A stretch of 64,000 bases of DNA from Ruminococcus sp. YE71 (lineage in GTDB: Bacteria > Bacillota > Clostridia > Oscillospirales > Ruminococcaceae), in NCBI RefSeq assembly GCF_900119155.1, contig NZ_FPIR01000002.1:62001-126000 (forward strand), read 5' to 3'. The translations under genes and the position numbers were made by a program. Positions 19,444 through 27,623 of this stretch are shown here, one piece after another (the stretch's first letter is position 1; each line of letters begins with the position of its first letter). The notes beneath the pieces were generated by a model. The model searched no databases. It was not told where the DNA came from and saw only the letters and a list, made by a program, of their open reading frames with translations.

Positions 19444-20085
19444 TCACTCCGATCTTTTCATGATCTCGTCTCTTACTTTTTCAATATCGCTGCAAGTCAG
19501 CAGGGGGATAAGCGAATTGATCTCTTCGATGCTTTTATCCCACCACTTAAATCCAAGCAGCAGTTCGATCATTTCGTCATCAAAGCGCTTGCGTATCTCT
19601 CTCGCAGGATCTCCGGCAACGATAGTATAGGGCGGAACATCTCGTCCGACAACGCTGTTTGCGCCGATGATCGCACCGTCGCCAATATGTACCCCCGGCA
19701 GTATCACCGCATTCTGACCTATCCAGACATCATTACCTATCACAGTATCACCTTTCAGCGGCATATCGTCAGCTTCGGGCGGCTGCATATCCCAGCCCTC
19801 CAGAGTATAGAACGGGAAAGTTGACACGGCGTTCATCTGATGATTTGCGCCGTTCATTACAAACTCGACGCCTGCCGCTATCTGACAGAATTTGCCTATG
19901 ATGAGCCTGTCACCGTTCCATTCGTAATGGTGCGTAACGTGGCTTTCAAAATCCGAGTCGGCAATGTAGGAAAAATCGCCGACTATTATATTAGGATTGC
20001 TGATCGTCGGTTTGATATAGATCTCTTTGTCGTACCCGCTGATAGGGTGAACTTTATTCGGGTCGGGTCTTATTCCGTTTTTCAT
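19444..20085 (-). CDS. CatB/Vat-type hexapeptide acetyltransferase
   Basis: A 213-residue left-handed beta-helix acetyltransferase of the type B chloramphenicol/streptogramin acetyltransferase family. The N-terminal [13 protein letters not shown] stretch, [20 protein letters not shown] (with the catalytic His) and the hexapeptide run [15 protein letters not shown] then [19 protein letters not shown] are typical. Length is normal. Many chromosomal members do not confer resistance, so the acceptor is left open. It lies 21 bp downstream of the Nudix gene. Confidence 0.85.
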   Translation of the reverse strand: MKNGIRPDPNKVHPISGYDKEIYIKPTISNPNIIVGDFSYIADSDFESHVTHHYEWNGDRLIIGKFCQIAAGVEFVMNGANHQMNAVSTFPFYTLEGWDMQPPEADDMPLKGDTVIGNDVWIGQNAVILPGVHIGDGAIIGANSVVGRDVPPYTIVAGDPAREIRKRFDDEMIELLLGFKWWDKSIEEINSLIPLLTCSDIEKVRDEIMKRSE

Positions 20086-20106
20086 AGCTTCTCCTTAAAG
20101 TGTTTT

Positions 20107-20682
20107 TTAACTGTCGCCCAAAAGCTGACCGTTCTCCTCCAGATACCGTTTGAGTATCATCAGCTCTTCCATGAGGATACAATGCTTGAAGCTGTTGTTC
20201 CGCACACGCTCCACGCACTCGCCGAAGTCTATCCAGAGAACGCTGTCGAGTTCCTCGGCTTGCAGGGTGAAGCCGTCCTCCTCCGTGTCTCTCCACAGAG
20301 CGTAGATCTTCGACACCTGACGGTCGTGGAACTCCTTGCCGAAGAACACATCGTCGGAGCAGATGTAGCGTATGCCGCAGTAGTGCAGTTCCTCAGCCGA
20401 AGCCGTCACGCCCAGCTCTTCCTGCAACTCCCGAAGCGCAGACGGAATGTAGTCCACCCCCGCCGGGATATGCCCCGCGCTGGAAATATCGTAGCACCCG
20501 GGGTAAGAAGGCTTATGCTCCGCACGCTTTTGCAGCAGCACCTGCACCTTCCCGTCCCTTTTTCTGAATATCCACACATGAGCCGTCCTGTGGCGAACGC
20601 CTTGCAGGTGCGCAGTCTCACGGTCAACGGTCTCGCCCGTAGGCTCGCCGTTTTCGTCAACAATATCAAGTATCTCAGCCAT
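20107..20682 (-). CDS. Nudix hydrolase
   Basis: A 191-residue protein with a Nudix box whose conserved second half is SALRELQEELGV (RExxEExG); the upstream Glu of the box is replaced, as in IPP-isomerase-like/YfcD members. The N-terminus (EILDIVDENGEPTGETVDRE) and the HRTAHVWIFRK strand match that subgroup. It hydrolyses or isomerises a nucleoside-diphosphate-like substrate not identifiable here. It is first in its three-gene unit, 60 bp from the promoter. Confidence 0.85.
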   Translation of the reverse strand: MAEILDIVDENGEPTGETVDRETAHLQGVRHRTAHVWIFRKRDGKVQVLLQKRAEHKPSYPGCYDISSAGHIPAGVDYIPSALRELQEELGVTASAEELHYCGIRYICSDDVFFGKEFHDRQVSKIYALWRDTEEDGFTLQAEELDSVLWIDFGECVERVRNNSFKHCILMEELMILKRYLEENGQLLGDS

Positions 20683-20742
20683 AATTGCTCCTTTGGTCGT
20701 GGTTATTTATATCCGTGTCTGCGGAATATGTTCGATATAACA

Positions 20743-20771
20743 ATTATACCACAGGTTGGGGATAAGGTCAA
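20743..20771 (-). promoter_or_regulatory. promoter of Nudix/CatB/P-loop unit
   Basis: Minus strand TTGACC (20766-20771), 17 bp, TATAAT (20743-20748), ending about 60 bp before the Nudix start. Confidence 0.75.
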
Positions 20772-21182
20772 TCGTTGAGCGCTGACTGCGTGGCGATTTG
20801 CACATTTTCACGCAGTCCGAGTCATGCGTGGCGACAATATTTATCTAGGAGATGTAAACCGTCGTCATGAGAACCTAAAAATTTATTGCGATTCTGAACA
20901 ATCTGTAAAGTTTGAGAAATAAGGTTGGAAAAACGCCGTTCTCAGCGCTTACCTTATGAGAGGTGTTTTTTATTTGACCGGATGCGTTGAGTTCGATATT
21001 TCTTGCGCTAAATATTTTGCGCCTTTTTGATGAAACCACTTAATAATTTGCCGATTTTTGTACAGTTTTATGGAAGCACCTTTTTCATTTGTTATGGCTC
21101 CGATCAGCTAAAGCATTTTTTATGACACCCAACAACATTACAGTCCGGTCACCGAAAACAAGAAAGGTAAGGTGTTTAAATA
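20772..21182. other. intergenic stretch at left flank of the island
   Basis: About 410 bp with no supported gene. A weak hairpin (AAAACGCC / GGTGTTTT around 20930-20970) ends in a T-run. I searched by eye for a copy of the tRNA-Ser att core here and saw none. Confidence 0.4.
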
Positions 21183-21440
21183 TTGAGCAAAAAGCTAAAG
21201 AGAAAAGACATGATCATCAAAATAATCTGGGCGAGGATAAGGTACTATCAGATGATATCCGATATGCCCGACGCGGTGCTGGCGGAATACCTTGGCGTTA
21301 CACCCAGGACTCTGCTCAACTATGACAAGGACGCAAGTAATCTCGGGCTCGGGCAGATCGCGCAGTATGTTTATCTTACCGGCAGAGAACTGTCCGATCT
21401 TTTCCCGGCGAAAGACGAAGACGCTGTTGATCAAAAATAA
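21183..21440 (+). CDS. small helix-turn-helix protein of integrase module
   Basis: 85 residues from a TTG. IIKIIWARIRYYQMISDMP followed by DAVLAEYLGVTPRTLLNYDK reads as a helix-turn-helix. A close paralogue lies at 44326-44574, directly upstream of an integrase of the same family as the one downstream here. I infer an excisionase-like or regulatory partner of the recombinase. Unlike the paralogue, this copy is separated from its integrase by three minus-strand genes. Confidence 0.65.
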   Translation: MSKKLKRKDMIIKIIWARIRYYQMISDMPDAVLAEYLGVTPRTLLNYDKDASNLGLGQIAQYVYLTGRELSDLFPAKDEDAVDQK

Positions 21441-21470
21441 AATAGCCCGAGCTGTTAAACTCGGACTATT
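21441..21470 (+). terminator. intrinsic terminator
   Basis: AATAG-C-CCGAG / CTCGG-A-CTATT hairpin with an 8-nt loop starting right after the HTH stop codon. Confidence 0.7.
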
Positions 21471-21540
21471 TAAAAACATATTACTGTCGGTCGCAGCAAA
21501 GCGGATATAAAAGCAGTTTGCCGCAGCGCTATATCCCTGT

Positions 21541-22008
21541 TCAATACGGTGAGCCGCTTTGCTGACTGCACAGCTGCCGGTATTGCTTTCCCCTGACAAT
21601 GTTTGTGACAGATACCACTATCAGCATAAACACCACAGCAACTATCAGCGACACAGTTTCTCCTGTGGGTTCTGCACCATCTATGTAGTAATCTGACATA
21701 TCATCGGGATCATAGTGTATCTTCACACTATCACCCTTTTCGTATTCGTGCTTTGTGAAAGGGGTCTCAAATGTCATACCCGGATCATCTTCGGAGGTCA
21801 CATACGCTTTATAGTAAAATCCATGTCTGGTGTCGCTTTTTCTTTCTACATCGGTCACAACGCCCGAAATCACCGATGAGCATTTGTCCATTGAAGACTT
21901 AAGTCTGGAAATATCGAAACCGCAGTAGATCAGAGTCAAAACACCCACGACCATTGCTACCCTGGCAATTACAAGAGTCGTTTTAAGATTTTTTATTTTC
22001 CTATCCAT
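21541..22008 (-). CDS. DUF3592-like membrane protein
   Basis: 155 residues with one membrane segment near residues 10-33 and one near 118-140. Between them is an extracytoplasmic domain with GVVTDVERKSDTRHGFYYK and KGDSVKIHYDPDDMSDYYI, the pattern of DUF3592 proteins (conserved Y-dP strand). The function of the family is unknown. The gene is flanked by terminators on both sides and is probably transcribed alone. Confidence 0.65.
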   Translation of the reverse strand: MDRKIKNLKTTLVIARVAMVVGVLTLIYCGFDISRLKSSMDKCSSVISGVVTDVERKSDTRHGFYYKAYVTSEDDPGMTFETPFTKHEYEKGDSVKIHYDPDDMSDYYIDGAEPTGETVSLIVAVVFMLIVVSVTNIVRGKQYRQLCSQQSGSPY

Positions 22009-22074
22009 TATCTTATTCCTTTCCGAGAGCTATGTCAGCAGGACTGCACTCTCTGGTTGATGTTGCAGAAAAAA

Positions 22075-22104
22075 ATAAGACCGACTTTAAATGCTCTGTC
22101 TTAT
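22075..22104 (-). terminator. intrinsic terminator of the DUF4869/ATPase unit
   Basis: Minus strand: ATAAGAC, 16-nt loop, GTCTTAT followed by seven T, 40 bp after the ATPase stop. Confidence 0.8.
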
Positions 22105-22145
22105 CACAGCTTTGGTCAATGTATTGATATGGTGTTGTTTAAAGA

Positions 22146-23105
22146 TCAAAGGATCTCAGCAATTATCTTTTTAGAATTGCTGTCAATAAGGTAACTTTCA
22201 TTAATATCTTTCTTAGCATACTTGAAAGGAGCATTTTCGGGTGCGTTAGTTGTTATATTTACAAGATACGCCTCAAAGAAATTCTCCCAACTGAAATATT
22301 CCGAGCATTCAATAAAGCTTGACGGATCATCAAGAATGATTTTCAGATCTTTGTCTTTTACCAATCCCGATTTAAGTATCAGCCATTCAAAAGATTCGGG
22401 AAGGCACAACCTGAATTTTGAATTTAATCCGAGCTTTAGTACTCTATCAATTTCAGCACCAAATGCCGCACCGTCTGCAATAACAAGCACTTTTTTATCT
22501 CCGTTTTCTTTAAGCCACTTGAATATTGCCGAATTTGATTCCGAAGAAAAACACTTAATGCCGCTGTCTTTGAAATAGTTATCGTAAAACTGAAAACCGG
22601 ACTTGGAATCCTCTGTCAGCAAAGTATCATATGTCATTGAAGCAGGCGCAGCAGCATAATAAAAATGCTTTTTATTTGATTTGTAGATCCTTTTCAAGCT
22701 ATGCTGTTTTCCGCTGGTTTTTATCTCATATATCTCGTCAACACTGTAAGGCAGTTCGTGCAGATTTTCGCGGGTGATAAGAACATAATAATTATCCGTA
22801 GCCTTGATAGAAACTGCAAATTCTTCGCTTTTCAGATAATCCGCACCCTCATCAATAAATACGATGCTGTTGGAAAACTGTCGGAGCTGATTTTTCCAAT
22901 CGCTGTCCGTAAGAGCAACACAATTCTTATCACACGAAAGATTTACACCGCTTGCCTGCTGCAAACGTGTGTAGTCAGCGATCATTTCGTAAAGCGTTGT
23001 TTTGCCTGTGCCGCTGTCACCGCGAATTATAGTGATGTTTCTGTGAAGATCAAACTTAAAAACAGCATCTCTGTTTTTTACTTCGATATGATGTGTTCCT
23101 GTCAT
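22146..23105 (-). CDS. P-loop ATPase partner of DUF4869 protein
   Basis: 319 residues from the ATG at 23105 (TGAGGTAG site in front; the frame is open further upstream but would overlap the DUF4869 gene). Walker A GDSGTGKT is at 29-36 and a Walker B-like SIVFIDEGADYL is near residue 83. The C-terminal half has VLVIADGAAFGAEIDRVLKL, which could be a degenerate Toprim-like or nucleotide fold. The start lies 7 bp after the DUF4869 stop, so the two form a tight operon. The function is unknown; an NTP-dependent stress or defence role is only an inference from location. Confidence 0.65.
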   Translation of the reverse strand: MTGTHHIEVKNRDAVFKFDLHRNITIIRGDSGTGKTTLYEMIADYTRLQQASGVNLSCDKNCVALTDSDWKNQLRQFSNSIVFIDEGADYLKSEEFAVSIKATDNYYVLITRENLHELPYSVDEIYEIKTSGKQHSLKRIYKSNKKHFYYAAAPASMTYDTLLTEDSKSGFQFYDNYFKDSGIKCFSSESNSAIFKWLKENGDKKVLVIADGAAFGAEIDRVLKLGLNSKFRLCLPESFEWLILKSGLVKDKDLKIILDDPSSFIECSEYFSWENFFEAYLVNITTNAPENAPFKYAKKDINESYLIDSNSKKIIAEIL

Positions 23106-23112
23106 AACTACC

Positions 23113-23565
23113 TCACACAAATTCTCCGGCTTCGGCAACCAACTCAGCCATATTAGTTACGATCTTATTGGTATTGATGACCTTGATCTTAAATTGTCCA
23201 TCTCCGAAATCCATAAGGTGGCGAAGATTGATAACTACTTTCTGATGCCGTTCCTCTTTCATTTTTGCGATCTTCAATATCCACTCCGCACAGTTATCAC
23301 CGCAGGTCGAAGCGTTGAAGATCTTATTAGGATCATTTGCAATAAGCAGAAGCGTCTTTACTCCGCCCGAAAGCTTTTTAGGACTCATATTTCCAAAAAC
23401 AGGACTAGAAATAGTTCTTTCATCAATGACATCGGACTTGTCGACCGCTTTTATCATTTCCTTTGAAAACGGATTTGTTATCCAGCTGTCTTTATATGTG
23501 TTGTTAAAGTAGACATTCGTATTGTAGATAGCATCGGGCATATCACCAAAATACACATTAAGCAT
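23113..23565 (-). CDS. DUF4869 domain protein
   Basis: A 150-residue protein whose N-terminus (MLNVYFGDMPDAIYNTNVYF) and the motifs LSGGVKTLLL, ASTCGDNCAEWILKIA and NLRHLMDFG are the hallmarks of DUF4869. No catalytic role is known for the family. It has its own promoter (23610-23638) and is followed at 7 bp by a P-loop ATPase gene. The conserved Cys pair (CGDNC) could bind metal. Confidence 0.8.
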   Translation of the reverse strand: MLNVYFGDMPDAIYNTNVYFNNTYKDSWITNPFSKEMIKAVDKSDVIDERTISSPVFGNMSPKKLSGGVKTLLLIANDPNKIFNASTCGDNCAEWILKIAKMKEERHQKVVINLRHLMDFGDGQFKIKVINTNKIVTNMAELVAEAGEFV

Positions 23566-23609
23566 AGTACGTCACCTTTGTTTTTCATTGAAGATACTAC
23601 ATCATTTTT

Positions 23610-23638
23610 ATTATACTCCATTTTCGCCGAAAAATCAA
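23610..23638 (-). promoter_or_regulatory. promoter of DUF4869/ATPase unit
   Basis: Minus strand TTGATT (23633-23638), 17 bp, TATAAT (23610-23615). Confidence 0.75.
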
Positions 23639-23704
23639 GGGGAAAGAAAAAAGTTTGTATAGAACCAAAATGTATAAAAACAGCATTTTTTTAAACATTA
23701 ACAG

Positions 23705-23733
23705 TTGAAAAACCATTCAGGACGTGGTATAAT
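23705..23733 (+). promoter_or_regulatory. promoter of integrase 1
   Basis: TTGAAA (23705-23710), 17 bp, TATAAT (23728-23733). It diverges from the DUF4869 promoter 67 bp away. Confidence 0.7.
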
Positions 23734-23750
23734 ATAGATGACTCCTATAT

Positions 23751-23777
23751 CACGTCCTTCAAATTTGAAAGGATGTG
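23751..23777 (+). promoter_or_regulatory. hairpin overlapping integrase 1 ribosome binding site
   Basis: CACGTCC-TTCAAA pairs with TTTGAA-AGGATGTG almost perfectly, putting the AAAGGA site in the 3' arm just before the ATG at 23784. Integrase 3 has the equivalent at 48231-48256. It probably limits translation. Confidence 0.55.
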
Positions 23778-23783
23778 ACTTTT

Positions 23784-24887
23784 ATGTCAGACAAAAACAA
23801 AGTTAAAAAGAAAAAGCCCGGACAGCTGTCGTCGGGCAAGTACAGAAAGCAGGTGGTCGTCGGTCAGGACGAAAACGGAAAGAGGATAGTCAAGAGTTTC
23901 ACCGCAAATACACTGTGGGAAGCCGAAAAGCTCGCAGCGGAGTACAAGGAGAAGTACGGTATCGGCTGTGAGGGCGGTGATATGTCGGTCTATTCCGCAG
24001 TCAAGGCTTTTATCGACTCCAGAAGAGATATAATCGCGCCTTCGACTTTGTACGGCTACGAGACCATTCTGAACAATCGGCTACAGGATATTATGATGAA
24101 AAAGATCTCCGAGCTGAAGATACTCGATGTTCAGGCGGCGGTCAATGCAGATCATCGCGACAAGCACAGCTCTCACAAGACGCTGAAATCCGCACTTAGT
24201 CTTATCAACAGCGCTCTGGTCGTTCAGGGGTTCGACTATCATCTTACAAGGAGAATAACCATACCTGCGCCGAAGGCAAAGAAGCCCGATCTCCCCACAG
24301 CCGCAGAAGTCATCAAAGCGATCAAAGGCACCGAGTTCGAGCTTCCGTGTATGCTTGCGATGTGGCTGTCGCTTAGAGTGTCGGAAGTCAGAGGGCTAAA
24401 GTACAGCGACATATCAAGGGACGGCTCGTACATAACCGTCTGCGGTTCAAGGGTATATCTCGGCGTTGAGAATGACGTTAAGCGTGACGTCAACAAGACC
24501 GCCGCAAGCAACAGGACGATAAAGCTGCCGAAGTATCTGTACGATATGATAATGGCTCAGCCCCACAGCAGCACTGAGGATTATATCGTCAACATGACCT
24601 ACAATCAGGTGTCGCAGAATTTCAGAAGATACATGGCTCGTCAGGGCATCAAGATCACCTTTCATCAGCTGAGGCATCTTTTTGCGACTACCGCATCCGA
24701 TCTCGGCGTGCTGGACGGGTATATCCAGAAGCTGGGCGGCTGGTCATCGGACAGCATTCTCAAAACGATCTACACCCACACCACCACCGATTCTGAGGAG
24801 AAGTACCAGAAGACCATTGACGATCACTTCATCAAGCTGCTTGAAGGCTGCGAACAGGAGTCCGAAAAGGACGATCAGGAGCCTTAA
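23784..24887 (+). CDS. tyrosine recombinase / integrase 1
   Basis: About 367 residues from the ATG at 23784. The N-terminal arm-binding region (KKKKPGQLSSGKYRKQVVVG) is followed by a SAM-like core-binding domain and a catalytic domain with LSLRVSEVRGLKYSDI (catalytic Arg I), HQLRHLFATTASDLG (H-x-x-R) and the Tyr in TIYTHTT. It is about 65-75% similar by eye to the copies at 44639 and 48264. Its downstream flank ends, after GTGTGATTT repeats and a terminator, at a copy of the tRNA-Ser 3' end. This is the arrangement also seen for integrase 3. Confidence 0.9.
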   Translation: MSDKNKVKKKKPGQLSSGKYRKQVVVGQDENGKRIVKSFTANTLWEAEKLAAEYKEKYGIGCEGGDMSVYSAVKAFIDSRRDIIAPSTLYGYETILNNRLQDIMMKKISELKILDVQAAVNADHRDKHSSHKTLKSALSLINSALVVQGFDYHLTRRITIPAPKAKKPDLPTAAEVIKAIKGTEFELPCMLAMWLSLRVSEVRGLKYSDISRDGSYITVCGSRVYLGVENDVKRDVNKTAASNRTIKLPKYLYDMIMAQPHSSTEDYIVNMTYNQVSQNFRRYMARQGIKITFHQLRHLFATTASDLGVLDGYIQKLGGWSSDSILKTIYTHTTTDSEEKYQKTIDDHFIKLLEGCEQESEKDDQEP

Positions 24888-24898
24888 AAAAGGATCTC

Positions 24899-24940
24899 GT
24901 GTGATTTTGTGTGATTTCTCGTGTGATTCCGTGTGATTTT
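24899..24940 (+). repeat. GTGTGATTT direct repeats downstream of integrase 1
   Basis: Four copies of GTGTGATT(T/C)(T/C) start at 24899, 24909, 24921 and 24931. The same repeat occurs behind integrase 3. Position between integrase and att core suggests arm-type recombinase binding sites. Confidence 0.65.
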
Positions 24941-25002
24941 GGGGCGAAAAGCAGTGTTTTTTACAGAAATTAGATGTCGAAATTCGACGCTGAATTTCCA
25001 AG

Positions 25003-25034
25003 CAAAATGCCCGCAAACCGCGTAATAGCGTGCT
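25003..25034. repeat. conserved block next to att core, left copy
   Basis: A 32-bp segment (CAAAATGCCCGCAAACCGC then TAATAGCGTGCT) is repeated with one change at 49598-49629, in both cases between the GTGTGATTT repeats and the att-side terminator. It is part of the conserved attachment region. Confidence 0.65.
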
Positions 25035-25049
25035 TTTTACAAGAAAAAT

Positions 25050-25079
25050 CCCAAGTTATCGAGCATTCAATAACTTGGG
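25050..25079 (-). terminator. att-side terminator, left copy
   Basis: CCCAAGTTAT / ATAACTTGGG with a 10-nt loop; on the minus strand it is followed by ATTTTTCTT. It stands in the same place relative to the att core as the tRNA-Ser terminator at 49642, with an unrelated stem sequence. Confidence 0.7.
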
Positions 25080-25092
25080 AAATCTTGGTAAA

Positions 25093-25113
25093 TTGGCGGA
25101 GAAGGAGGGATTC
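25093..25113. repeat. att core, copy of tRNA-Ser 3' end
   Basis: An exact 21-bp copy of 49677-49697, the CCA/acceptor/T-arm end of tRNA-Ser, in the same orientation. Sequence diverges directly afterwards (AAATGAG here, GAACCC in the tRNA). It is the expected left attachment duplicate of an element integrated at the tRNA gene. Confidence 0.85.
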
Positions 25114-25115
25114 AA

Positions 25116-26195
25116 ATGAGCTTGGGAAGTACATATTTACGCAGGGACGGGCGTTGGGAGTCGAGGTTGTCACTTGGTGTAATTAACGGAAAACGTCAGT
25201 CAAAGTCTTTTTATTGAAGAACAAGAGAGTAAGCTGAGGGCAAGCTTATTTCGGCGTTGTTGGGTAATGCTTCTGTCTCTGAAACGGAAATGACCGTCAA
25301 GGAGCTTTGCACTGAATGGCTGTCGGTCAGCAGTCACAGGGTCAAGCTGTCAACCCTTGCTAATTATCGTATGAAAATAGAAAAACACATCATACCGCAG
25401 TTCGGTGATATGATGTGCTATGAGGTTACATCTAAAATGGCATACAGGTTTATGCAAAACAAGCTTGATGAGAAACTTTCATCCCGCTACATTGCAGATA
25501 TTATGGTGCTGCTGAAAACTGTGTTCAAGTATGCACAGCGGGAGTACAACATTGCAAATCCGTTCGATACTATTATAATGCCAAAATGCACCAAGCCGGA
25601 GGTGCGTCTGCTGACTGACAATGAACAGAAGAAACTGCGAGCATATCTTAATGAGCATAATAATTCAATAAATCTCGGTATAACCCTCGCCCTTGCCATG
25701 GGGCTTCGTGTGGGTGAGGTGTGCGGTCTGACGTGGTCGGACATTGACTTCAAAAAACGTATTCTGACCGTCAATCGCACCGTTCAGCGTGTGTCGGTTC
25801 ATGACGGTGACAGTAAAACTAAAGTTATCGTTTCGCCGCCTAAAAGCCAGACTTCTGCCCGTGAGATCCCGATCCCTGCGGGCGTTTTTTCTATACTCAA
25901 TAAAATGCAGGGCGACGATGAGCATTACATCCTCAGCGGCAGCACTAAGCCCACCGAGCCGAGGACGATGCAGTATCACTTTGCCAGGATACTGAAAAAC
26001 GTAGATTTGCCGTCAGTTAAGTTCCACTCCCTGCGGCACTGCATGGCTTCGGCAGCAATTGAAGCCGGGTTCGATGTTAAGACGCTTGCAGAGATACTCG
26101 GTCACGCCCGGATAGAACTGACGATGAATCTTTATGTGCATTCTAACATGGAGAGAAAACGTAGATGCATGAATAAGCTGAAATGGGCGGTTTAA
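25116..26195 (+). pseudogene. integrase 4, tyrosine recombinase with two in-frame stops
   Basis: From ATG 25116 the frame encodes an arm-binding domain (GSTYLRRDGRWESRLSLGV, then KRQSKSF), meets TGA (25215) and TAA (about 25230), and continues in the same frame to 26195. The rest is a complete core and catalytic domain (GLRVGEVCGLTWSDIDF, HSLRHCMASAAIEAG, then NLYVHSN). The stops replace what should be Gly and a charged residue, so this is a decayed gene unless suppressed. A TTG at 25257 could still start a truncated protein lacking the arm domain. It is unrelated to integrases 1-3 beyond the fold. The duplicated tRNA end (GGAGAAGGAGGG) serves as its ribosome binding site. Confidence 0.75.
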
Positions 26196-26379
26196 CGTCA
26201 GATGTCAGTCAGAAGCTGGTCGAATTGAGCTGCAATAGTCTGTGTTTTCGGTGGATTTCAAGGCTTTGTTGTAAAATTACTTATTTTGCGATAACCCGAG
26301 ATAGCCGATTCTGTGCTATTCAGGGCTTTTTTGTTTTATATTTTTATTCGCACTGTCTTCAGTCGTATTTTCTTAATAT

Positions 26380-26484
26380 AGACTATATATAGACCATTGT
26401 GGCACATTGCCGGCAAGCAGTATATATCGCCCACAAACATCTCCGAAATTCGTTATACTAAATAAGAAGTCTATATATCGTCTG
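26380..26484 (+). promoter_or_regulatory. probable operator pair before XRE gene
   Basis: The motif GACTATATATAGAC near 26381-26394 recurs as GTCTATATATCGTCT at 26469-26483. The second lies just before the GGAGG of the XRE gene. Such paired near-palindromes suit autoregulation by that small repressor. Confidence 0.4.
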
Positions 26485-26494
26485 GAGGCTTTTT

Positions 26495-26737
26495 ATGAAA
26501 GTATACGAAGCAGTTGCCACGCGCATTCAAGAACTGTGCGAGCAAAAAAACATGACCGTGAACGGCTTAGCTAACATTTCGGGGCTGTCACCATCAACGG
26601 TCAAGAGCATTATTTATGGTGCGAGCAAGAATCCCGGGGTCGCTACGATCAAGATACTGTGCGACGGGCTGGAGATCTCGCTGGTGGAGTTTTTTGATGC
26701 TGATGTATTCAGAGAATTGGAACAGGAGATCGAATAA
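26495..26737 (+). CDS. XRE-family small repressor
   Basis: 80 residues, a single HTH_XRE domain: KNMTVNGLANISGLSPSTVK followed by GASKNPGVATIKILCDGLEI. It is a common element-borne regulator type with no effector domain. It follows the integrase pseudogene, with CTGGAGG 10 bp before the ATG. Confidence 0.85.
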   Translation: MKVYEAVATRIQELCEQKNMTVNGLANISGLSPSTVKSIIYGASKNPGVATIKILCDGLEISLVEFFDADVFRELEQEIE

Positions 26738-27261
26738 CATTTTTATGTTAAAATATGAACATTGCCAATTCGCTCTCAACAGAAGTGTTGCTTGACATAT
26801 TGCTCCTCTTTTTTTCAAGCATTTCTTCGGTTTCTTGCTCTGTTTTTACCGAGGTTCCTAAAACTAAAATCGATTTTTCCGTTCTGGGATAAAAAACGGG
26901 ATTTTCGTCCTGATTTTTCGCTCTTTGAAGCAGCAAAACACCACTTCAGTCATATCTCGTACCCATCTCAAGTATAAAACCCACTGATCTTACCCTCGTC
27001 AAAACCCTCACAAACCATAAAACTAACCGGCTTATCACTAAAACCTTCTGTTATCTTTTCCTTTAAGACTCTAAAACTATTTTTTATGGTTTTCAATGCG
27101 AAAATCGGCTGTTTTATCCTGTTATGGGATAGGTATTTAATCATAAGCGGGATAAAATTCAGGATATTCTTTTAGCTTTATCGGACTAAAGTGTTTTTGA
27201 GTGTTGTTTTATCATAGTAAAGTGTATGTTGAACACCGATGCAAAGATATTAAGCTTGTTT
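26738..27261. other. AT-rich intergenic stretch with a possible small ORF
   Basis: About 520 bp without a convincing gene. On the minus strand an ATG at 27144 opens a 58-codon frame to a TGA at 26968 (its C-terminus reads VSFMVCEGFDEGKISGFYT), but it has no ribosome binding site and may be chance. Confidence 0.3.
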
Positions 27262-27288
27262 TTGACAGAATTGATTATCTGATATAAT
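27262..27288 (+). promoter_or_regulatory. promoter of RemA-like gene
   Basis: TTGACA (27262-27267), only 15 bp, TATAAT (27283-27288). The short spacer suggests activator dependence or low output. Confidence 0.5.
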
Positions 27289-27317
27289 AAACATAGAATA
27301 ATCGAAAGGGTGATACT

Positions 27318-27623
27318 ATGTTTATTCTCGTTTCAATGGGCAATTATATTTCGACGGACGATGTGCGTTTTGTTTTTGCATACAACGGCAGCACTATCTC
27401 CAAAACAACTTTCCAATCGGCTCATGAGGAAAACAGGCTTGTTAATTTGACGAGAGGCAAGGCGGTCAGAAGCCTGATAGTGTTGAATGACAACACGGTT
27501 GTGGCAACTCCTGTCAAGGCTTCAACAGTCATCAAAAAGCTGAATGGAAACGATACAAGCGAAAAAGAGTCCGAGCCTCAGAAGGTCTATTACTATTTAT
27601 CTGATGAGGAAGACTCCGACTGA
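27318..27623 (+). CDS. RemA/RemB-like (DUF370) DNA-binding regulator
   Basis: 101 residues. Residues about 5-73 align by eye with RemA: SMGNYIS matches GFGNIVS, ISKTTFQSAHEENRLVNLTRG matches the RNMLIDATYGR region, then SLIVLNDNTVVATPVKASTV matches AVIVMDSDHVILSAVQPETV. A 25-residue acidic tail (ends YYYLSDEEDSD) is extra. RemA proteins oligomerise and activate matrix operons in Bacillus; finding one among mobile cargo is unusual. Its 3' end overlaps the converging XRE gene by 31 bp. Confidence 0.6.
   Translation: MFILVSMGNYISTDDVRFVFAYNGSTISKTTFQSAHEENRLVNLTRGKAVRSLIVLNDNTVVATPVKASTVIKKLNGNDTSEKESEPQKVYYYLSDEEDSD

Noticed and set aside
20772-21182. Left att site of the element carrying integrase 1
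   Set aside because: No copy of the tRNA-Ser 3' sequence could be seen here, so the left boundary of that element is not set.
24899-24940. Short tandem repeats as a CRISPR array
   Set aside because: Units are 9-10 bp with no unique spacers and no cas genes nearby; their position fits recombinase arm sites.
25257-26195. Intact integrase starting at TTG
   Set aside because: The frame continues upstream in register through the arm domain to an ATG at 25116 but with TGA and TAA in between, so the TTG start is an artefact of the stops.
26968-27144. 58-codon minus-strand frame in the intergenic stretch
   Set aside because: Composition is plausible but there is no ribosome binding site and no recognised family; kept only as a note.
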